A DNA stretch of 64,000 bases from Mycobacterium branderi (GCF_010728725.1 NZ_AP022606.1:868001-932000), one strand, 5' to 3'. Positions 10,050 to 19,276 are shown, counted from the first letter of the stretch. Numbers and translations are program-made. Notes: generated by a model from the letters alone, not told the origin.

Positions 10050-11363
10050 TCATCGCGCGGCCCAGGTAGCGCCAGTTCGGAACCCGGTCTTCGCGGGTAT
10101 GTGTCGGAAACCGCGCAAGGTGGCCAGTCCGCGTGGTGTGGGAGTTCCGTCGAGTTGTAGAGCAGGGAATCGTTCGAACAATGCGCGCAGCGCGATCGTG
10201 GCTTCCATGCGGGCCAGGCCGGCGCCGAGGCAGGCATGGACGCCGCTGCCGAAGGACAGGTGAGCCTTGGCGTTGGCTCGCGTGATGTCGAAGCGGTCGG
10301 GATCGGCGAACACACCGGGATCGCGGTTGGCGCCGCCAAGCAGCAACGCGACCGTCTCACCGGCGGCGATGCAGTGCCCACCAAGTTCCAGATCGCAGAC
10401 CGCAGTGCGGAACGCGATTTGCGCCGGGCTGTCGAAGCGCAAAACTTCCTCGACCGCGCGCGGCCACAAGTCAGGGTCCTCGCGCAGCATCGCCAATTGA
10501 GCCGGGTTGTGCATCAGCAGCACGATCGCGTTGCCGATCAAGTTGACGGTCGTGTCGAATCCCGTGCCAGCCAGTAACACCGCGGTCACACCCAGTTCGC
10601 GCCGGTTAAGGTCGCCGCCGCGGATGATCTGGCTGAAGATGTCCTCGCCAGGTTGGATACACAAGCGGTCGGTATGGTCCGCGAAATCTCGGGCGCTGTC
10701 CCGCATTGCCTGCATGCCCCGGCGAAATGTCTTCCAAGACACGCCGATATCCAGCAGCGGCGCTCCCCGCTCACCGTGTTCCAGCAACCGCGGTCGCAGT
10801 TCCTCGGGTAGTCCGAGTACCTCGGCGATGATCGTCACAGGTAAGGGAGTCGCGAAGTCGGCGATCAGGTCGGGGGATGGCGTGGATTCCAGCCGGTCAA
10901 GCAGCTGATGGGTGAGCTCGATGGCTCGGGTGCGCAATGTGTCGATCGCGTGGGGCGTGAACGCATGCGCAACGGGTTGCCGGTAGCGGCTGTGGTCGGG
11001 CGGATCGACCTGCAGCATCGACGGTGGTTCAGCCGGGTTCGGCAACCGCGTGTCCGCTCGGCGAATTAGCCACTTGATCGGTTTCGGAAGATCCATATTG
11101 GTTGGGGAAGGTACCCCGAACCTGTTGTCTCGCAATATGGTCCGGCATAGTTCATAATCGGCCGTCACCGAGACGAATCGCGTGCGTTTCACACGGCCGG
11201 CGGCGCGGATCTGTTCTATCAGCGGATACGGATCCCCTCCGCGCTGCGGGCCGATGAGAAGGCGCGCAAGCGGCTCTCCGCGTCGCGCCTGCACCGTCAG
11301 AAACGCCCGCGGCACACCATGCATCGTGGCCCACCGAGCCCACATACCCGGCCGAGTAGCCAT
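10050..11363 (-). CDS. Cytochrome P450, CYP140-like
   Basis: A 437-residue P450 monooxygenase. The heme ligand is Cys378 in FGSGVHACLG, the I-helix has AGTGFDTT and the K-helix EEVLRFDSP. The beginning (MHGVPRAFLTVQARRGEPLARLL) and overall length match recalled CYP140A1 (Rv1880c) well. The ATG at 11363 is preferred over the GTG at 11459 because GGAG is about 11 bases upstream and the family starts there. Electron partners are not encoded nearby. About 240 bp between this gene and the next remnant contains nothing I recognise. Confidence 0.9.
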   Translation of the reverse strand: MATRPGMWARWATMHGVPRAFLTVQARRGEPLARLLIGPQRGGDPYPLIEQIRAAGRVKRTRFVSVTADYELCRTILRDNRFGVPSPTNMDLPKPIKWLIRRADTRLPNPAEPPSMLQVDPPDHSRYRQPVAHAFTPHAIDTLRTRAIELTHQLLDRLESTPSPDLIADFATPLPVTIIAEVLGLPEELRPRLLEHGERGAPLLDIGVSWKTFRRGMQAMRDSARDFADHTDRLCIQPGEDIFSQIIRGGDLNRRELGVTAVLLAGTGFDTTVNLIGNAIVLLMHNPAQLAMLREDPDLWPRAVEEVLRFDSPAQIAFRTAVCDLELGGHCIAAGETVALLLGGANRDPGVFADPDRFDITRANAKAHLSFGSGVHACLGAGLARMEATIALRALFERFPALQLDGTPTPRGLATLRGFRHIPAKTGFRTGATWAAR

Positions 11364-11605
11364 TCCCCTTCGCTCCAGTTCATCCGCGCGGTTCACAGCT
11401 GGCTGCGAGACGGTCGAACGCAATATGTCTCCGAGGTCCAATGCTACGACGGGTGTCACAGGCCCGGCATCAACCTCTCCACCACTGAGGACATCCGGCG
11501 ACTACCTCCTTCCGATGATCACTAGCCCGAGCCGACCGCGGCGGGTGAATCTGCAAGCGGTGAAATCAGGTGTACCAACGAGTTTCGCGGCAAGGACCCT
11601 TACCA

Positions 11606-11830
11606 TCACTTCTCGCCTTGTGCAGCAACGACATACGTTCCGTAGCCTTCGATGACGACGTCGTCGCTGAACCTCAGCACCTCGCTGACCGACTCGTTGT
11701 TTTGGTTACGGTACGTGATCACGATGGTGTCGATCCCTTGGTAAACGCATTCGACGACGACACGTAAATCGGGAATGCGATGTAGGGCGAGGGTCCAGTA
11801 GCGGCGCAATGCGGGCTTGCCACGAATCAC
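11606..11830 (-). pseudogene. C-terminal half of an NTF2/SnoaL-like protein
   Basis: The 74 codons from a GTG encode IRGKPALRRYW, PDLRVVVE and a final TYVV strand, matching the second half of a SnoaL/NTF2-like domain. The first half (helices and the usual active-site Asp/His) is absent; an in-frame TAG lies about 22 codons upstream and the other frames do not supply it. I read this as a remnant, though a short functional protein cannot be excluded. Confidence 0.55.
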
Positions 11831-11958
11831 TCCCCCCTGTTTCCGGCAGCAGGTTGTTTTCTCGACAAGTGGCTGCTCGACTGCGCCCGTCTACTGCACC
11901 GACAATGCCCCGCGGCGCGTGAATCAGACGTCTGCGCAAGTCAAGCCGGTCCCCGAAC

Positions 11959-13485
11959 TTAGGCCATGCCCACCGATTGCCACCGCTCCGCCGAAGTCGG
12001 CAACGGGGGCTGGAACCGTCGGCCAGGCAGCGCGACCATCCCCGCGAGGGCCGCTACGTAGCAGAGACCCGCGACCACCGTGCAGGCCACGGCAAGGCCG
12101 GACAGGAACGAGTCCTGCGCGGCGACGAGCAGGCCCGGATTGCCGGCCGCGATCCTGAACGCGACCGGGACCGAACCGGCGGCCTCTACCGCCTTCCCGG
12201 TCGCCGCGAAGGCGGTGTCGAGGAGGCGGGTGCCGAAAATCGACGAGAACACCGAGCCGACGACGGCCACACCCAAGGTCGAGCCCAACTCGCGGGTGGC
12301 ATCGTTGACCGCTGACCCGATACCCGCCCGAGCGGGCGGAAGTACGAGCATGATCGATTCCGTTGCCGGAGTGGCGATCAGGCCCATCCCCAAGCCCATA
12401 AACAACATCTGCGGGACGATCAACGTCCAGTACGGCGCGTCGGCCTCGACGCTGCCGGCGATCCACGCCATCGCGGTGCCGAACGAGATGAGCCCAGTGA
12501 CCACCACTGCACGTGTGCCCACCCGAGGTGCGAGCAGCCCGCCGAACAGTGAGCCAACCGCGATCGACACCGCGACCGGCAGGATGCGGGCGCCCGTCGA
12601 CAATGGACTGAACTCGCGGCGAACCTGAAAGTACTGGGTGATAAGGAAGATGAACCCCGCCAGCGCGAAGAAGGTGACCGTCACTGCTCCGCTGGCGGCG
12701 CTGAACCGGCGATCGGTGAACAGCCGCACGTCGAGCATCGGGTGTTCCGCTCTGCGCTCCAGCGCTACGAATGCCAATGCCAGACCGAGCGCGATGGCGA
12801 AACCGCTCAACGTCGTATTGCTGCGCCAGCCTCGTTGGGGGGCTTCGATAATCGTGTAGACGAGCACGCCGAGGAGGGCTACTGAGGTTGTCAGGCCGCA
12901 GATGTCCAGCGCGGGGACCTAAGGGTCGCGAGACTCGGGGACCAGAAGGAAGCCGAGAACCGCGGCCACGAGAGCGACTGGCACCAGTGCCCAAAACACG
13001 CTGCCCCAGTAGAAGTGCTCGAGCAACAGCCCACCGGAGACCGGACCTGATGCGACGCCGACCCCGACAACCGCGCCCCATCCGCCGAGTGCGGCCGCGC
13101 GCTGGCGGCGGTCGGGGAAGGTGTTGGTGATGATCGACAGCGTCGTGGGGAAAATCAGCGCGGCGAACGCCCCCATGCCGAAGCGTGCCGCGACCAGTGC
13201 ACCGGTGCTGTCGACGAGCGCTCCTCCCGCGCTGGTGGCCGCGAATCCGAGCAGCCCGGTCAGCAGCGCCGGCCGTCGTCCGTAGCGGTCCGACAGACTT
13301 CCCGCGGCCAGCACCAGCGCGGCGAACGTGAGGTTGTAGCCATCGACAACCCACTGCAGTCCGCGTGTGTCAGCACCGAGTTCGGTCGCGATGCTGGGCA
13401 GCGCGACGTTGACGATCGTGACGTCGAGGTTGATTGCGAGTACCGCAACGTAGACCGCGACCAGGATTCCCGCCCTACGACGCAT
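11959..13485 (-). pseudogene. DHA2-family (14-TM) MFS drug efflux transporter with in-frame amber codon
   Basis: The frame runs 508 sense codons as an EmrB/QacA-type proton antiporter: LDVTIVNVALPSIATEL, GYNLTFAALVLAAGSLSDRYGRR and PTTLSIITNTFP at the N-terminus, and IEAPQRGW and further membrane segments after the break. Codon 189 (12921-12919) is TAG, following PESRDP, and the next codons continue in the same frame (VPALDI) where homologues keep a sense codon. This is a nonsense mutation, not a frameshift. Unless the stop is suppressed or a second start is used at 12867, the pump is inactive. It lies 9 bp after the dehalogenase-like gene, in the same operon. Confidence 0.85.
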
Positions 13486-13494
13486 GACGGCTCA

Positions 13495-14412
13495 CTATGC
13501 CTCCGTTCGTTTGCCGCTGCGCCGCGCTTCGCCAGCAGGTGCCCGCGTGTGCCAGTCGCTGATTGCGGCGACGAACTCCTCGAGTGCGTCGGTCACCACG
13601 AAATCGCCAGCGCCTTCGACGATCACGGTTTTATGTTCGGGAAAGGCCGCTTCCAGACGTTCGCGCTCCTGGGGACGGAAGCCGATTTGGGCGTCGCCCC
13701 ACACGATCAGTGTCGGCAGGTGGGCGAGGTCGGCAAGGCCGACCTCGACCTCGGCGAAGAAGGCCCGGCAGGCGGTGATTTGGCCGGGCAGTACGGCGGA
13801 GGCCTGGCGGCGCCCGGGTGTGTCTAGCGCCCGGCGGTAGTGGGTCATCTCGGCTGCGGTCGGCTTGCGCCTTCGGTGGCCCACGGGGATGAGCGCATTG
13901 ACAAGGAAATTGAGCCGCCGAGTCAGGAAACGGCCCGCGGGTCCGCCAACGATTCGGGAGTACCACTCGAAGTGGAAGTCGCCGTTGACTGGCCAGGCCC
14001 AGGTGTTGGCGAGCACCAGCCGATCGAAGACGCTCGGCCGACGCTGCACGACCGCCAGGCCGATCAGTCCGCCCCAGTCCTGCCCGACCAGAGTGACCCC
14101 GACGAGGCCGAGGGCGTCGACAAACCGGGTGACCACGTCTGCGTGCTCCTCGGGCAGGTAGCGATAGCCGGGCTTCGCCGTCGACAGCCCAAAGCCCGGG
14201 TAATCGACTGCGACGCAACGAAAGTCATCGCGTAGCGCGCTGATCACATCACGCCAGAAGAACGACCAAGTCGGGTTGCCGTGCAGGAGCAGCAGTGTGG
14301 GACCCGACCCCTCGTCCACGTAGTGGACCGTGTGCCCGTCGATGTCGAGGAAGCGGCTCTCGAAAGGGAACAACTCGTCGTCGACCCAGGCGGGGCGCTG
14401 AGCGATAGTCAT
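13495..14412 (-). CDS. Haloalkane dehalogenase-like alpha/beta hydrolase lacking catalytic His
   Basis: A 305-residue protein with haloalkane dehalogenase layout: HGNPTWSFFWR (Asn46 as halide ligand), nucleophile Asp112 followed by Trp113 in GQDWGG, and an acid in WGDAQIGF. The position where the family has His in GAGHF reads GAGDF (Asp270, codon GAT), so the hydrolytic base is missing and the covalent intermediate could not be turned over normally. It is divergent from an HxlR regulator with a palindrome in the 45-bp spacer, and co-directional with the MFS gene. It could be a decayed or repurposed enzyme. Confidence 0.82.
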   Translation of the reverse strand: MTIAQRPAWVDDELFPFESRFLDIDGHTVHYVDEGSGPTLLLLHGNPTWSFFWRDVISALRDDFRCVAVDYPGFGLSTAKPGYRYLPEEHADVVTRFVDALGLVGVTLVGQDWGGLIGLAVVQRRPSVFDRLVLANTWAWPVNGDFHFEWYSRIVGGPAGRFLTRRLNFLVNALIPVGHRRRKPTAAEMTHYRRALDTPGRRQASAVLPGQITACRAFFAEVEVGLADLAHLPTLIVWGDAQIGFRPQERERLEAAFPEHKTVIVEGAGDFVVTDALEEFVAAISDWHTRAPAGEARRSGKRTEA

Positions 14413-14424
14413 CTACTTGGTATA

Positions 14425-14440
14425 CTCAAGTTAGCTTGAG
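14425..14440. promoter_or_regulatory. Palindromic operator between dehalogenase-like and HxlR genes
   Basis: CTCAAG-TTAG-CTTGAG is a perfect 6+6 inverted repeat in the 45-bp divergent spacer. TGGTATACT immediately upstream resembles an extended -10 for the rightward gene. It is the expected place for binding by the adjacent HxlR-type regulator, which would control both directions. Confidence 0.6.
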
Positions 14441-14457
14441 AATGTCAAGGAGTGATC

Positions 14458-15111
14458 GTGGGTCGAAGCTACGGCCAGTACTGTGGGTTGGCGCGCGCTC
14501 TCGAGGTTGTAGGCGATCGGTGGAATCTGCTCATCGTCCGCCAGCTCCTCATTGCTCCGGCCCGCTACCAGGAGCTACTTGACGGGCTCCCCGGCATCGC
14601 CACCAACCTGCTTGCCGATCGGCTCCGCGATTTGGAAGCGGCGGGCGTGATCGAGCGGCGGCTCGCCGAAGGCGGCAGGGCTATCACGTACGCCCTCACC
14701 AACTGGGGTGCCCAACTACGCGAGCCGATCGAGGGCCTCATCCGCTGGTCCACACCGCTCATGATCCGAGGGCCCGAGGGCGACACCTTCCGCGCTGACG
14801 GGCTCCTAGTCGCGCTGCCCGCCCTGCTCAAGGGCAGGGTGTCCGCGAATCATTCGTGGACGGTGGGTATCACCGTGAACGGCGATACGGACAGTCGACG
14901 TGTCCAAGTGCGCGTGACACGCTCAGGCGTCGAAGTGCGCCCGCACGACGGCCGAAAGCTCGATGCCGTTGTAAGCGGTGATGCCCCAATAATTCTCGGG
15001 TTGGCAGCAGGCGCGCTCGCACTCGACGACGTCCTCGGGCTTGTCGACATCCAAGGCGATGAAGCTGCTGTGCGAGCAGTTTTCGGCGCACCCGCCAACG
15101 CATCCCCGTGA
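14458..15111 (+). CDS. HxlR-type winged-helix regulator with C-terminal SCP2-like domain
   Basis: A 217-residue transcription factor. Residues 1-95 form the HxlR winged helix (YCGLARALEVVGDRWNLLIVRQLL, GLPGIATNLLADRLRDLEAAGVIERR). The C-terminal half (VALPALLKGR, VNGDTDSRRVQVRV, LGLAAGALALDDVLGLVDIQGDE) looks like a sterol-carrier-type ligand pocket, suggesting response to a hydrophobic compound. The GTG at 14458 is chosen because AAGGAG is 5 bases upstream; a GTG 6 bases earlier is possible. It probably controls the divergent dehalogenase/MFS operon through the palindrome at 14425. Confidence 0.85.
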   Translation: MGRSYGQYCGLARALEVVGDRWNLLIVRQLLIAPARYQELLDGLPGIATNLLADRLRDLEAAGVIERRLAEGGRAITYALTNWGAQLREPIEGLIRWSTPLMIRGPEGDTFRADGLLVALPALLKGRVSANHSWTVGITVNGDTDSRRVQVRVTRSGVEVRPHDGRKLDAVVSGDAPIILGLAAGALALDDVLGLVDIQGDEAAVRAVFGAPANASP

Positions 15112-15175
15112 CTCCGCCCCCGGTTTGGTTGGCGAACGAATTTCTCTATGTCTCAACTGGTTTGGGCTAACTGGT

Positions 15176-15418
15176 CTAGTTGGGTGGTGGTGGTTGGGGT
15201 TGGAAGGGGTCGTACCACCACCAGTCGGCGCGTTCGCCGAGCGGCCCGGACCAGGGTGGGACATCGGGTGGGGGATGCTTGGGTGGGCGGGCCAGTGATG
15301 CGGAGCTTAGTTGTTGTTCGTCGCTGTCGGTGACGATGAGCTTGTCGGCGGTTCCGGTGATGGTGATGTCGCCTTTGTGGTGCAGCCGGTGGTGGTACGG
15401 GCAGACCAGCACCAGGTT
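15176..15418 (-). pseudogene. 3' fragment of the 13E12-type DUF222/HNH gene split by the mobile element
   Basis: The minus strand encodes NLVLVCPYHHRLHHKGDITI followed by a Pro/Trp-rich tail ending in QPQPPPPN, exactly the end of a 13E12 HNH endonuclease. There is no start; the reading frame is cut at the TT at 15417-15418. The missing N-terminal part is found 22 kb away at 37438-38457, ending in WEDGGPTEL, the residues that should precede this fragment. Joining the two restores one frame. Confidence 0.85.
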
Positions 15419-15441
15419 GGTGACAAGTTCCTAATATACCC
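15398..15441. other. attL: left attachment junction of the element
   Basis: Positions 15398-15416 are target-gene (attB) sequence, 15417-15418 is the shared TT, and 15419-15441 is an element (attP) half-site. The attP half-site matches the half-site at 37431-37453 in inverted orientation at 14 of 23 positions, with GGGTA, TTAG and TCA blocks conserved. This is the signature of a large serine integrase site. Confidence 0.78.
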
Positions 15442-15602
15442 TCCTGGCAGCCGTCCGGTTACCCCGAGATAGGTAGGTGCCGGGCCACCGACGACACACT
15501 CCGGGGCCTTAAAAATCATTGGTCTCCTAACCCTGTTGGGGTCCAGGCTGGTGGTCGAGCATCGGTGTCCGGTATCTGATCCCCACGGAGGCACTGCTGA
15601 TA
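15442..15602 (+). promoter_or_regulatory. dsz promoter and 5' leader
   Basis: This 161-bp stretch between attL and dszA has no gene. It contains a hairpin, CCGG-T-TACC paired with GGTA-GGTG-CCGG (15454-15482), an AT-rich patch TTAAAAATCATT (15509-15520) that could belong to a promoter, and GGAGG at 15587-15591, 11 bases before the dszA ATG. The known dsz operon is repressed by sulfate and sulfur amino acids; how that is sensed here cannot be read from the sequence. Confidence 0.4.
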
Positions 15603-16961
15603 ATGGCTGAACAACGCCAACTACATTTGGCCGGGTTTTTCTCGGCCGGCAACGTCACTCACGCGCATGGCGCGTGGCGCCATGTTGGTGCCACGAACGG
15701 ATTTCTGACTGGCGAGTTCTACAAGCAGATTGCACGGACCCTGGAGCGGGGAAAGTTTGACCTGTTATTTCTTCCCGATGGCCTGGCCATCGAAGACAGC
15801 TATGGTGAGAACTTGGAGACCGGGGTCGGCCTGGGTGGCCAGGGCGCGGTGGCGCTGGAGCCGACCAGCGTGATAGCGACTATGGCTGCGGTGACGGAAC
15901 GTTTGGGTCTGGGCGCTACGGTTTCCACAACGTACTACCCGCCGTATCACGTGGCTCGGGTGTTTGCCACGCTCGACAACCTGTCTGATGGCCGGATCTC
16001 GTGGAATGTGGTCACGTCGCTCAACGACTCGGAAGCACGCAACTTCGGCGTGGACGAGCACCTTGAGCACGACATCCGATATGACCGCGCTGACGAATTC
16101 TTGGAGGCAGTCAAGAAGCTATGGAGTTCTTGGTCCGAGGATGCCTTGTTGTTGGACAAGATTGGCGGTCGGTTCGCCGACCCCAAGAAGGTTCAATACG
16201 TCAATCATCGTGGCCACTGGTTGTCCGTCCGTGGCCCCTTGCAGGTTCCACGGTCACGCCAGGGCGAACCGGTGATCCTGCAGGCCGGCTTGTCACCGCG
16301 CGGGCGTCGCTTCGCGGGGCGCTGGGCCGAAGCAGTATTCAGCGTCTCGCCCAACCTCGACATCATGCGCGCGGTCTATCAGGACATCAAAGCTCACGTT
16401 GCGGCCGCGGGACGTGACCCGGAGCAAACAAAGGTGTTCACCGCGGTAATGCCAGTACTCGGTGAGACTGAGCAGGTGGCCCGTGAGCGTCTGGAATATC
16501 TCAATTCTCTGGTCCATCCCGAGGTGGGTTTGTCGACGTTGTCGAGCCATAGCGGTTTGGATCTCTCCAAGTATCCGCTGGATACGAAGTTTTCCGACAT
16601 CGTCGCCGATCTCGGTGATCGTCACGTGCCGACCATGTTGCAGATGTTTTCTGCGGTGGCCGGTGGCGGTGCGGACCTGACGTTGGCCGAGCTGGGTCGA
16701 CGATACGGCACCAACGTCGGGTTTGTACCGCAGTGGGCCGGAACTGCCGAACAGATCGCTGATCAATTGGTTAGTCACTTTGAGGCCGGGGCCGCTGACG
16801 GATTCATCATTTCGGCGGCGTATCTGCCTGGGATTTACGAGGAATTCGTCGACCAGGTGGTGCCGCTGCTGCAGCAACGTGGTGTGTTCCGTACTGAGTA
16901 CGAAGGGGCAACGCTGCGTGAGCACCTTGGGTTGGCTCGGCCTGAAGTTGGGAGCATCTGA
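15603..16961 (+). CDS. dszA: Dibenzothiophene-sulfone monooxygenase DszA
   Basis: A 452-residue FMNH2-dependent monooxygenase of the bacterial luciferase/NtaA-SnaA class. It opens the ring of dibenzothiophene sulfone to give 2-(2'-hydroxyphenyl)benzenesulfinate, the third oxidation of the 4S pathway. The sequence agrees throughout with recalled Rhodococcus erythropolis IGTS8 Dsz[80 protein letters not shown] and [13 protein letters not shown] are shared or nearly so. It is first in the operon; its TGA shares a base with the dszB ATG. Reduced FMN must come from a reductase encoded elsewhere. Confidence 0.96.
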   Translation: MAEQRQLHLAGFFSAGNVTHAHGAWRHVGATNGFLTGEFYKQIARTLERGKFDLLFLPDGLAIEDSYGENLETGVGLGGQGAVALEPTSVIATMAAVTERLGLGATVSTTYYPPYHVARVFATLDNLSDGRISWNVVTSLNDSEARNFGVDEHLEHDIRYDRADEFLEAVKKLWSSWSEDALLLDKIGGRFADPKKVQYVNHRGHWLSVRGPLQVPRSRQGEPVILQAGLSPRGRRFAGRWAEAVFSVSPNLDIMRAVYQDIKAHVAAAGRDPEQTKVFTAVMPVLGETEQVARERLEYLNSLVHPEVGLSTLSSHSGLDLSKYPLDTKFSDIVADLGDRHVPTMLQMFSAVAGGGADLTLAELGRRYGTNVGFVPQWAGTAEQIADQLVSHFEAGAADGFIISAAYLPGIYEEFVDQVVPLLQQRGVFRTEYEGATLREHLGLARPEVGSI

Positions 16962-18031
16962 TGACCACCACGGGCATAGATCGAGATATTCTTGCCTACA
17001 GCAATTGCCCGGTTCCTAACGCGTTGCTGACAGCGCTGGAGTCAAACCTGTTGGCTGGCAACGGTATTTCGCTGAATGTGCTGAGCGGCGCGCAAGCTGG
17101 GTTGCATTTCACCTACGATCATCCCGCCTACACCCGTTTTGGTGGCGAAATTCCACCTCTTATCAGTGAGGGCCTGCGAGCACCAGGACGCACCCGTCTG
17201 CTGGGCATCACACCTCTGGCCGGTCGGCAAGGGATCTATGTCCGTGCTGACAGCCCGGTGACATCACCCGAGCAGCTGCGGGGTCGGCGGGTGGGTGTGT
17301 CCGGCGCAGCGATCCGCATTCTCACCGGCGAGTTGGGTGACTACCGGCAATTGGATCCGTGGCGGCAAACACTGATCGCGCTGGGCACCTGGGAGGCGCG
17401 GGGACTTTTGCAGACCCTGCATATCGGAGGCATCGGGATCAGTGACGTCGAATTGGTGCGTATCGAAAGCCCTGGCGTCGACGTGCCCGAAGAGCGGCTG
17501 GAAGCAGCGGCCAGTGTCAAAGGCGCTGACCTGTTTCCCGACGTGGCCGCCCACCAGAGCGACATCCTGAGTAGTGGCAACGTTGATGCGCTATTCACGT
17601 GGTTGCCCTGGGCGGCGGAGCTAGAAGACCTCAGCGGCGCGCGGGTACTCGCCGATCTCGGCGACGACAAACGAAACCGGTATGCCAGTGTTTGGACGGT
17701 CAGCGCCCAGTTGGTTGACGAGCGACCCGACCTGGTGCAACGACTCGTCGATGCGGCTGTCCAAGCCGGCCGTTGGGCACAGGCCCACCCCGAGGACACC
17801 GTTGGCATCCATGCCGCCAACCTCGGGGTAGCACCTTCGGCGATCGGACGCGGTTTCGGCGCTGATTTCGCCCAACATCTGATCCCAACGCTTGACGACT
17901 CGGCGCTGGCCGTTGTCGACCAAACTCAACAGTTCCTCATCGACCACAATCTGCTCGACCGTCCGGTGGACCTCACACAGTGGGCAGCACCGCAATTCCT
18001 CACCCAATCCGCGACTGGAGAACAGCAATGA
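16961..18031 (+). CDS. dszB: 2-(2'-hydroxyphenyl)benzenesulfinate desulfinase DszB
   Basis: A 356-residue hydrolase with a periplasmic-binding-protein-like fold that releases sulfite from hydroxyphenylbenzenesulfinate, leaving 2-hydroxybiphenyl. The catalytic residues of Rhodococcus DszB are all present: Cys16 in YSNCPVPNAL (Cys27 there), His49 in HFTYDHPAYTRFGG (His60) and Arg59 (Arg70). The N-terminus is 11 residues shorter than in Rhodococcus. No signal peptide is present, so it is cytoplasmic. It overlaps dszA by one base and dszC by four, matching the tight coupling of known dsz operons. Confidence 0.96.
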   Translation: MTTTGIDRDILAYSNCPVPNALLTALESNLLAGNGISLNVLSGAQAGLHFTYDHPAYTRFGGEIPPLISEGLRAPGRTRLLGITPLAGRQGIYVRADSPVTSPEQLRGRRVGVSGAAIRILTGELGDYRQLDPWRQTLIALGTWEARGLLQTLHIGGIGISDVELVRIESPGVDVPEERLEAAASVKGADLFPDVAAHQSDILSSGNVDALFTWLPWAAELEDLSGARVLADLGDDKRNRYASVWTVSAQLVDERPDLVQRLVDAAVQAGRWAQAHPEDTVGIHAANLGVAPSAIGRGFGADFAQHLIPTLDDSALAVVDQTQQFLIDHNLLDRPVDLTQWAAPQFLTQSATGEQQ

Positions 18032-19275
18032 CGTTGACCGATGACACCACCACGGCACAGAACAGTAGGCATGGCGACCCAATCGAGGTCGCGCGCGAGC
18101 TGACGCGAAAGTGGCAAACTACCGTCGTCGAGCGCGACAAGGCAGGTGGTTCGGCAACAGAAGAGCGTGAGGATCTACGCGCCAGTGGGCTGCTCTCGGT
18201 GACCGTTCCCCGGCACCTGGGCGGTTGGGGAGCCGACTGGCCTACCGCCCTGGAAGTGGTGCGCGAGATCGCCAAGGTCGACGGATCCCTTGGGCACTTG
18301 TTCGGATACCACCTCAGCACCCCAGCCGTTATCGATCTGTGGGGTTCACCCGAGCAAAAGGAACGCCTGCTTCGTCAACTGGCCGAAAACAATTGGTGGA
18401 CCGGAAACGCCTCCAGCGAGAACAACAGCCACATCCTGGATTGGAAGGTGACGGCCACCCCGGCCGATGACGGCGGGTACTTTTTCAACGGCATTAAGCA
18501 CTTCAGCAGTGGCGCCAAGGGCTCAGATCTGCTCTTGGTGTTCGGTGTGATACCGGAGGGTTTCCCACAGCAAGGTGCCATCGTAGCGGCGGCCATTCCC
18601 ACCACCAGAGAAGGCGTTCAGCCAAACGATGACTGGCAGGCGCTGGGGATGCGGCGCACCGACAGCGGCACCACCGAATTCCACAATGTTGCGGTCCGTC
18701 CCGACGAGGTGCTCGGCAAACCCAATGCCATCCTCGAGGCGTTCCTGGCGTCCGGGCGCGGAAGCCTGTTCGGCCCGATCGTGCAGTTGGTGTTCTCCTC
18801 GGTTTACCTAGGGATCGCGCGCGGAGCGCTCGAGACAGCCCGCGAGTACACCCGAACGCAGGCACGTCCTTGGACGCCGGCCGGGGTCACTCAAGCCGTC
18901 GAAGATCCGTACACCATTCGCAGCTACGGCGAATTCGGCATCCAACTACAAGCCGCCGATGCTGCAGCCCGCGAGGCCGCACAACTCCTACAGGCCGCGT
19001 GGGACAAAGGTGACGCATTAACTTCGCAGGAACGCGGCGAACTCATGGTGCAGATTTCTGGAGTCAAAGCCATAGCCACCCAAGCGGCCCTGGACGTGAC
19101 CAGCCGTATTTTCGAGGTCATCGGTGCCCGCGGCACCCACCCCAAATACGGATTCGACCGGTTCTGGCGCAACATCCGCACCCACACGCTGCACGATCCT
19201 GTCTCCTACAAAATCGCTGAAGTCGGAAACTACGTCCTCAACCAACGCTATCCGATACCCGGCTTCACTTCCTGA
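18028..19275 (+). CDS. dszC: Dibenzothiophene monooxygenase DszC
   Basis: A 415-residue flavin monooxygenase of the acyl-CoA dehydrogenase fold. It oxidises dibenzothiophene twice, through the sulfoxide to the sulfone, using FMNH2 and O2, and so opens the 4S pathway. Shared blocks with recalled IGTS8 DszC include AGGSATEEREDLRASGLLS, NNWWTGNASSENNSH, GIKHFSSGAKGSDLL, AREYTRTQARPWTPAG and the C-terminal YPIPGFTS. The start at 18028 lies in an ATGA overlap with dszB. A possible terminator hairpin begins just after its stop. Confidence 0.96.
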   Translation: MTLTDDTTTAQNSRHGDPIEVARELTRKWQTTVVERDKAGGSATEEREDLRASGLLSVTVPRHLGGWGADWPTALEVVREIAKVDGSLGHLFGYHLSTPAVIDLWGSPEQKERLLRQLAENNWWTGNASSENNSHILDWKVTATPADDGGYFFNGIKHFSSGAKGSDLLLVFGVIPEGFPQQGAIVAAAIPTTREGVQPNDDWQALGMRRTDSGTTEFHNVAVRPDEVLGKPNAILEAFLASGRGSLFGPIVQLVFSSVYLGIARGALETAREYTRTQARPWTPAGVTQAVEDPYTIRSYGEFGIQLQAADAAAREAAQLLQAAWDKGDALTSQERGELMVQISGVKAIATQAALDVTSRIFEVIGARGTHPKYGFDRFWRNIRTHTLHDPVSYKIAEVGNYVLNQRYPIPGFTS

Positions 19276-19276
19276 C

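Noticed and set aside
12868..12921. Frameshift splitting the MFS transporter into two genes
   Set aside because: The two halves are in the same frame, separated only by one TAG codon and 17 sense codons, so it is a nonsense change rather than a frameshift or two genes.
15442..15500. SAM-IV-like riboswitch in the dsz leader (CCGG-TTACC ... GGTGCCGGG pattern)
   Set aside because: Only the P3-like hairpin resembles the motif. The 5' P1/P2 elements are replaced by the attachment site and the conserved core is not complete. A covariance-model search would decide; I do not annotate it.
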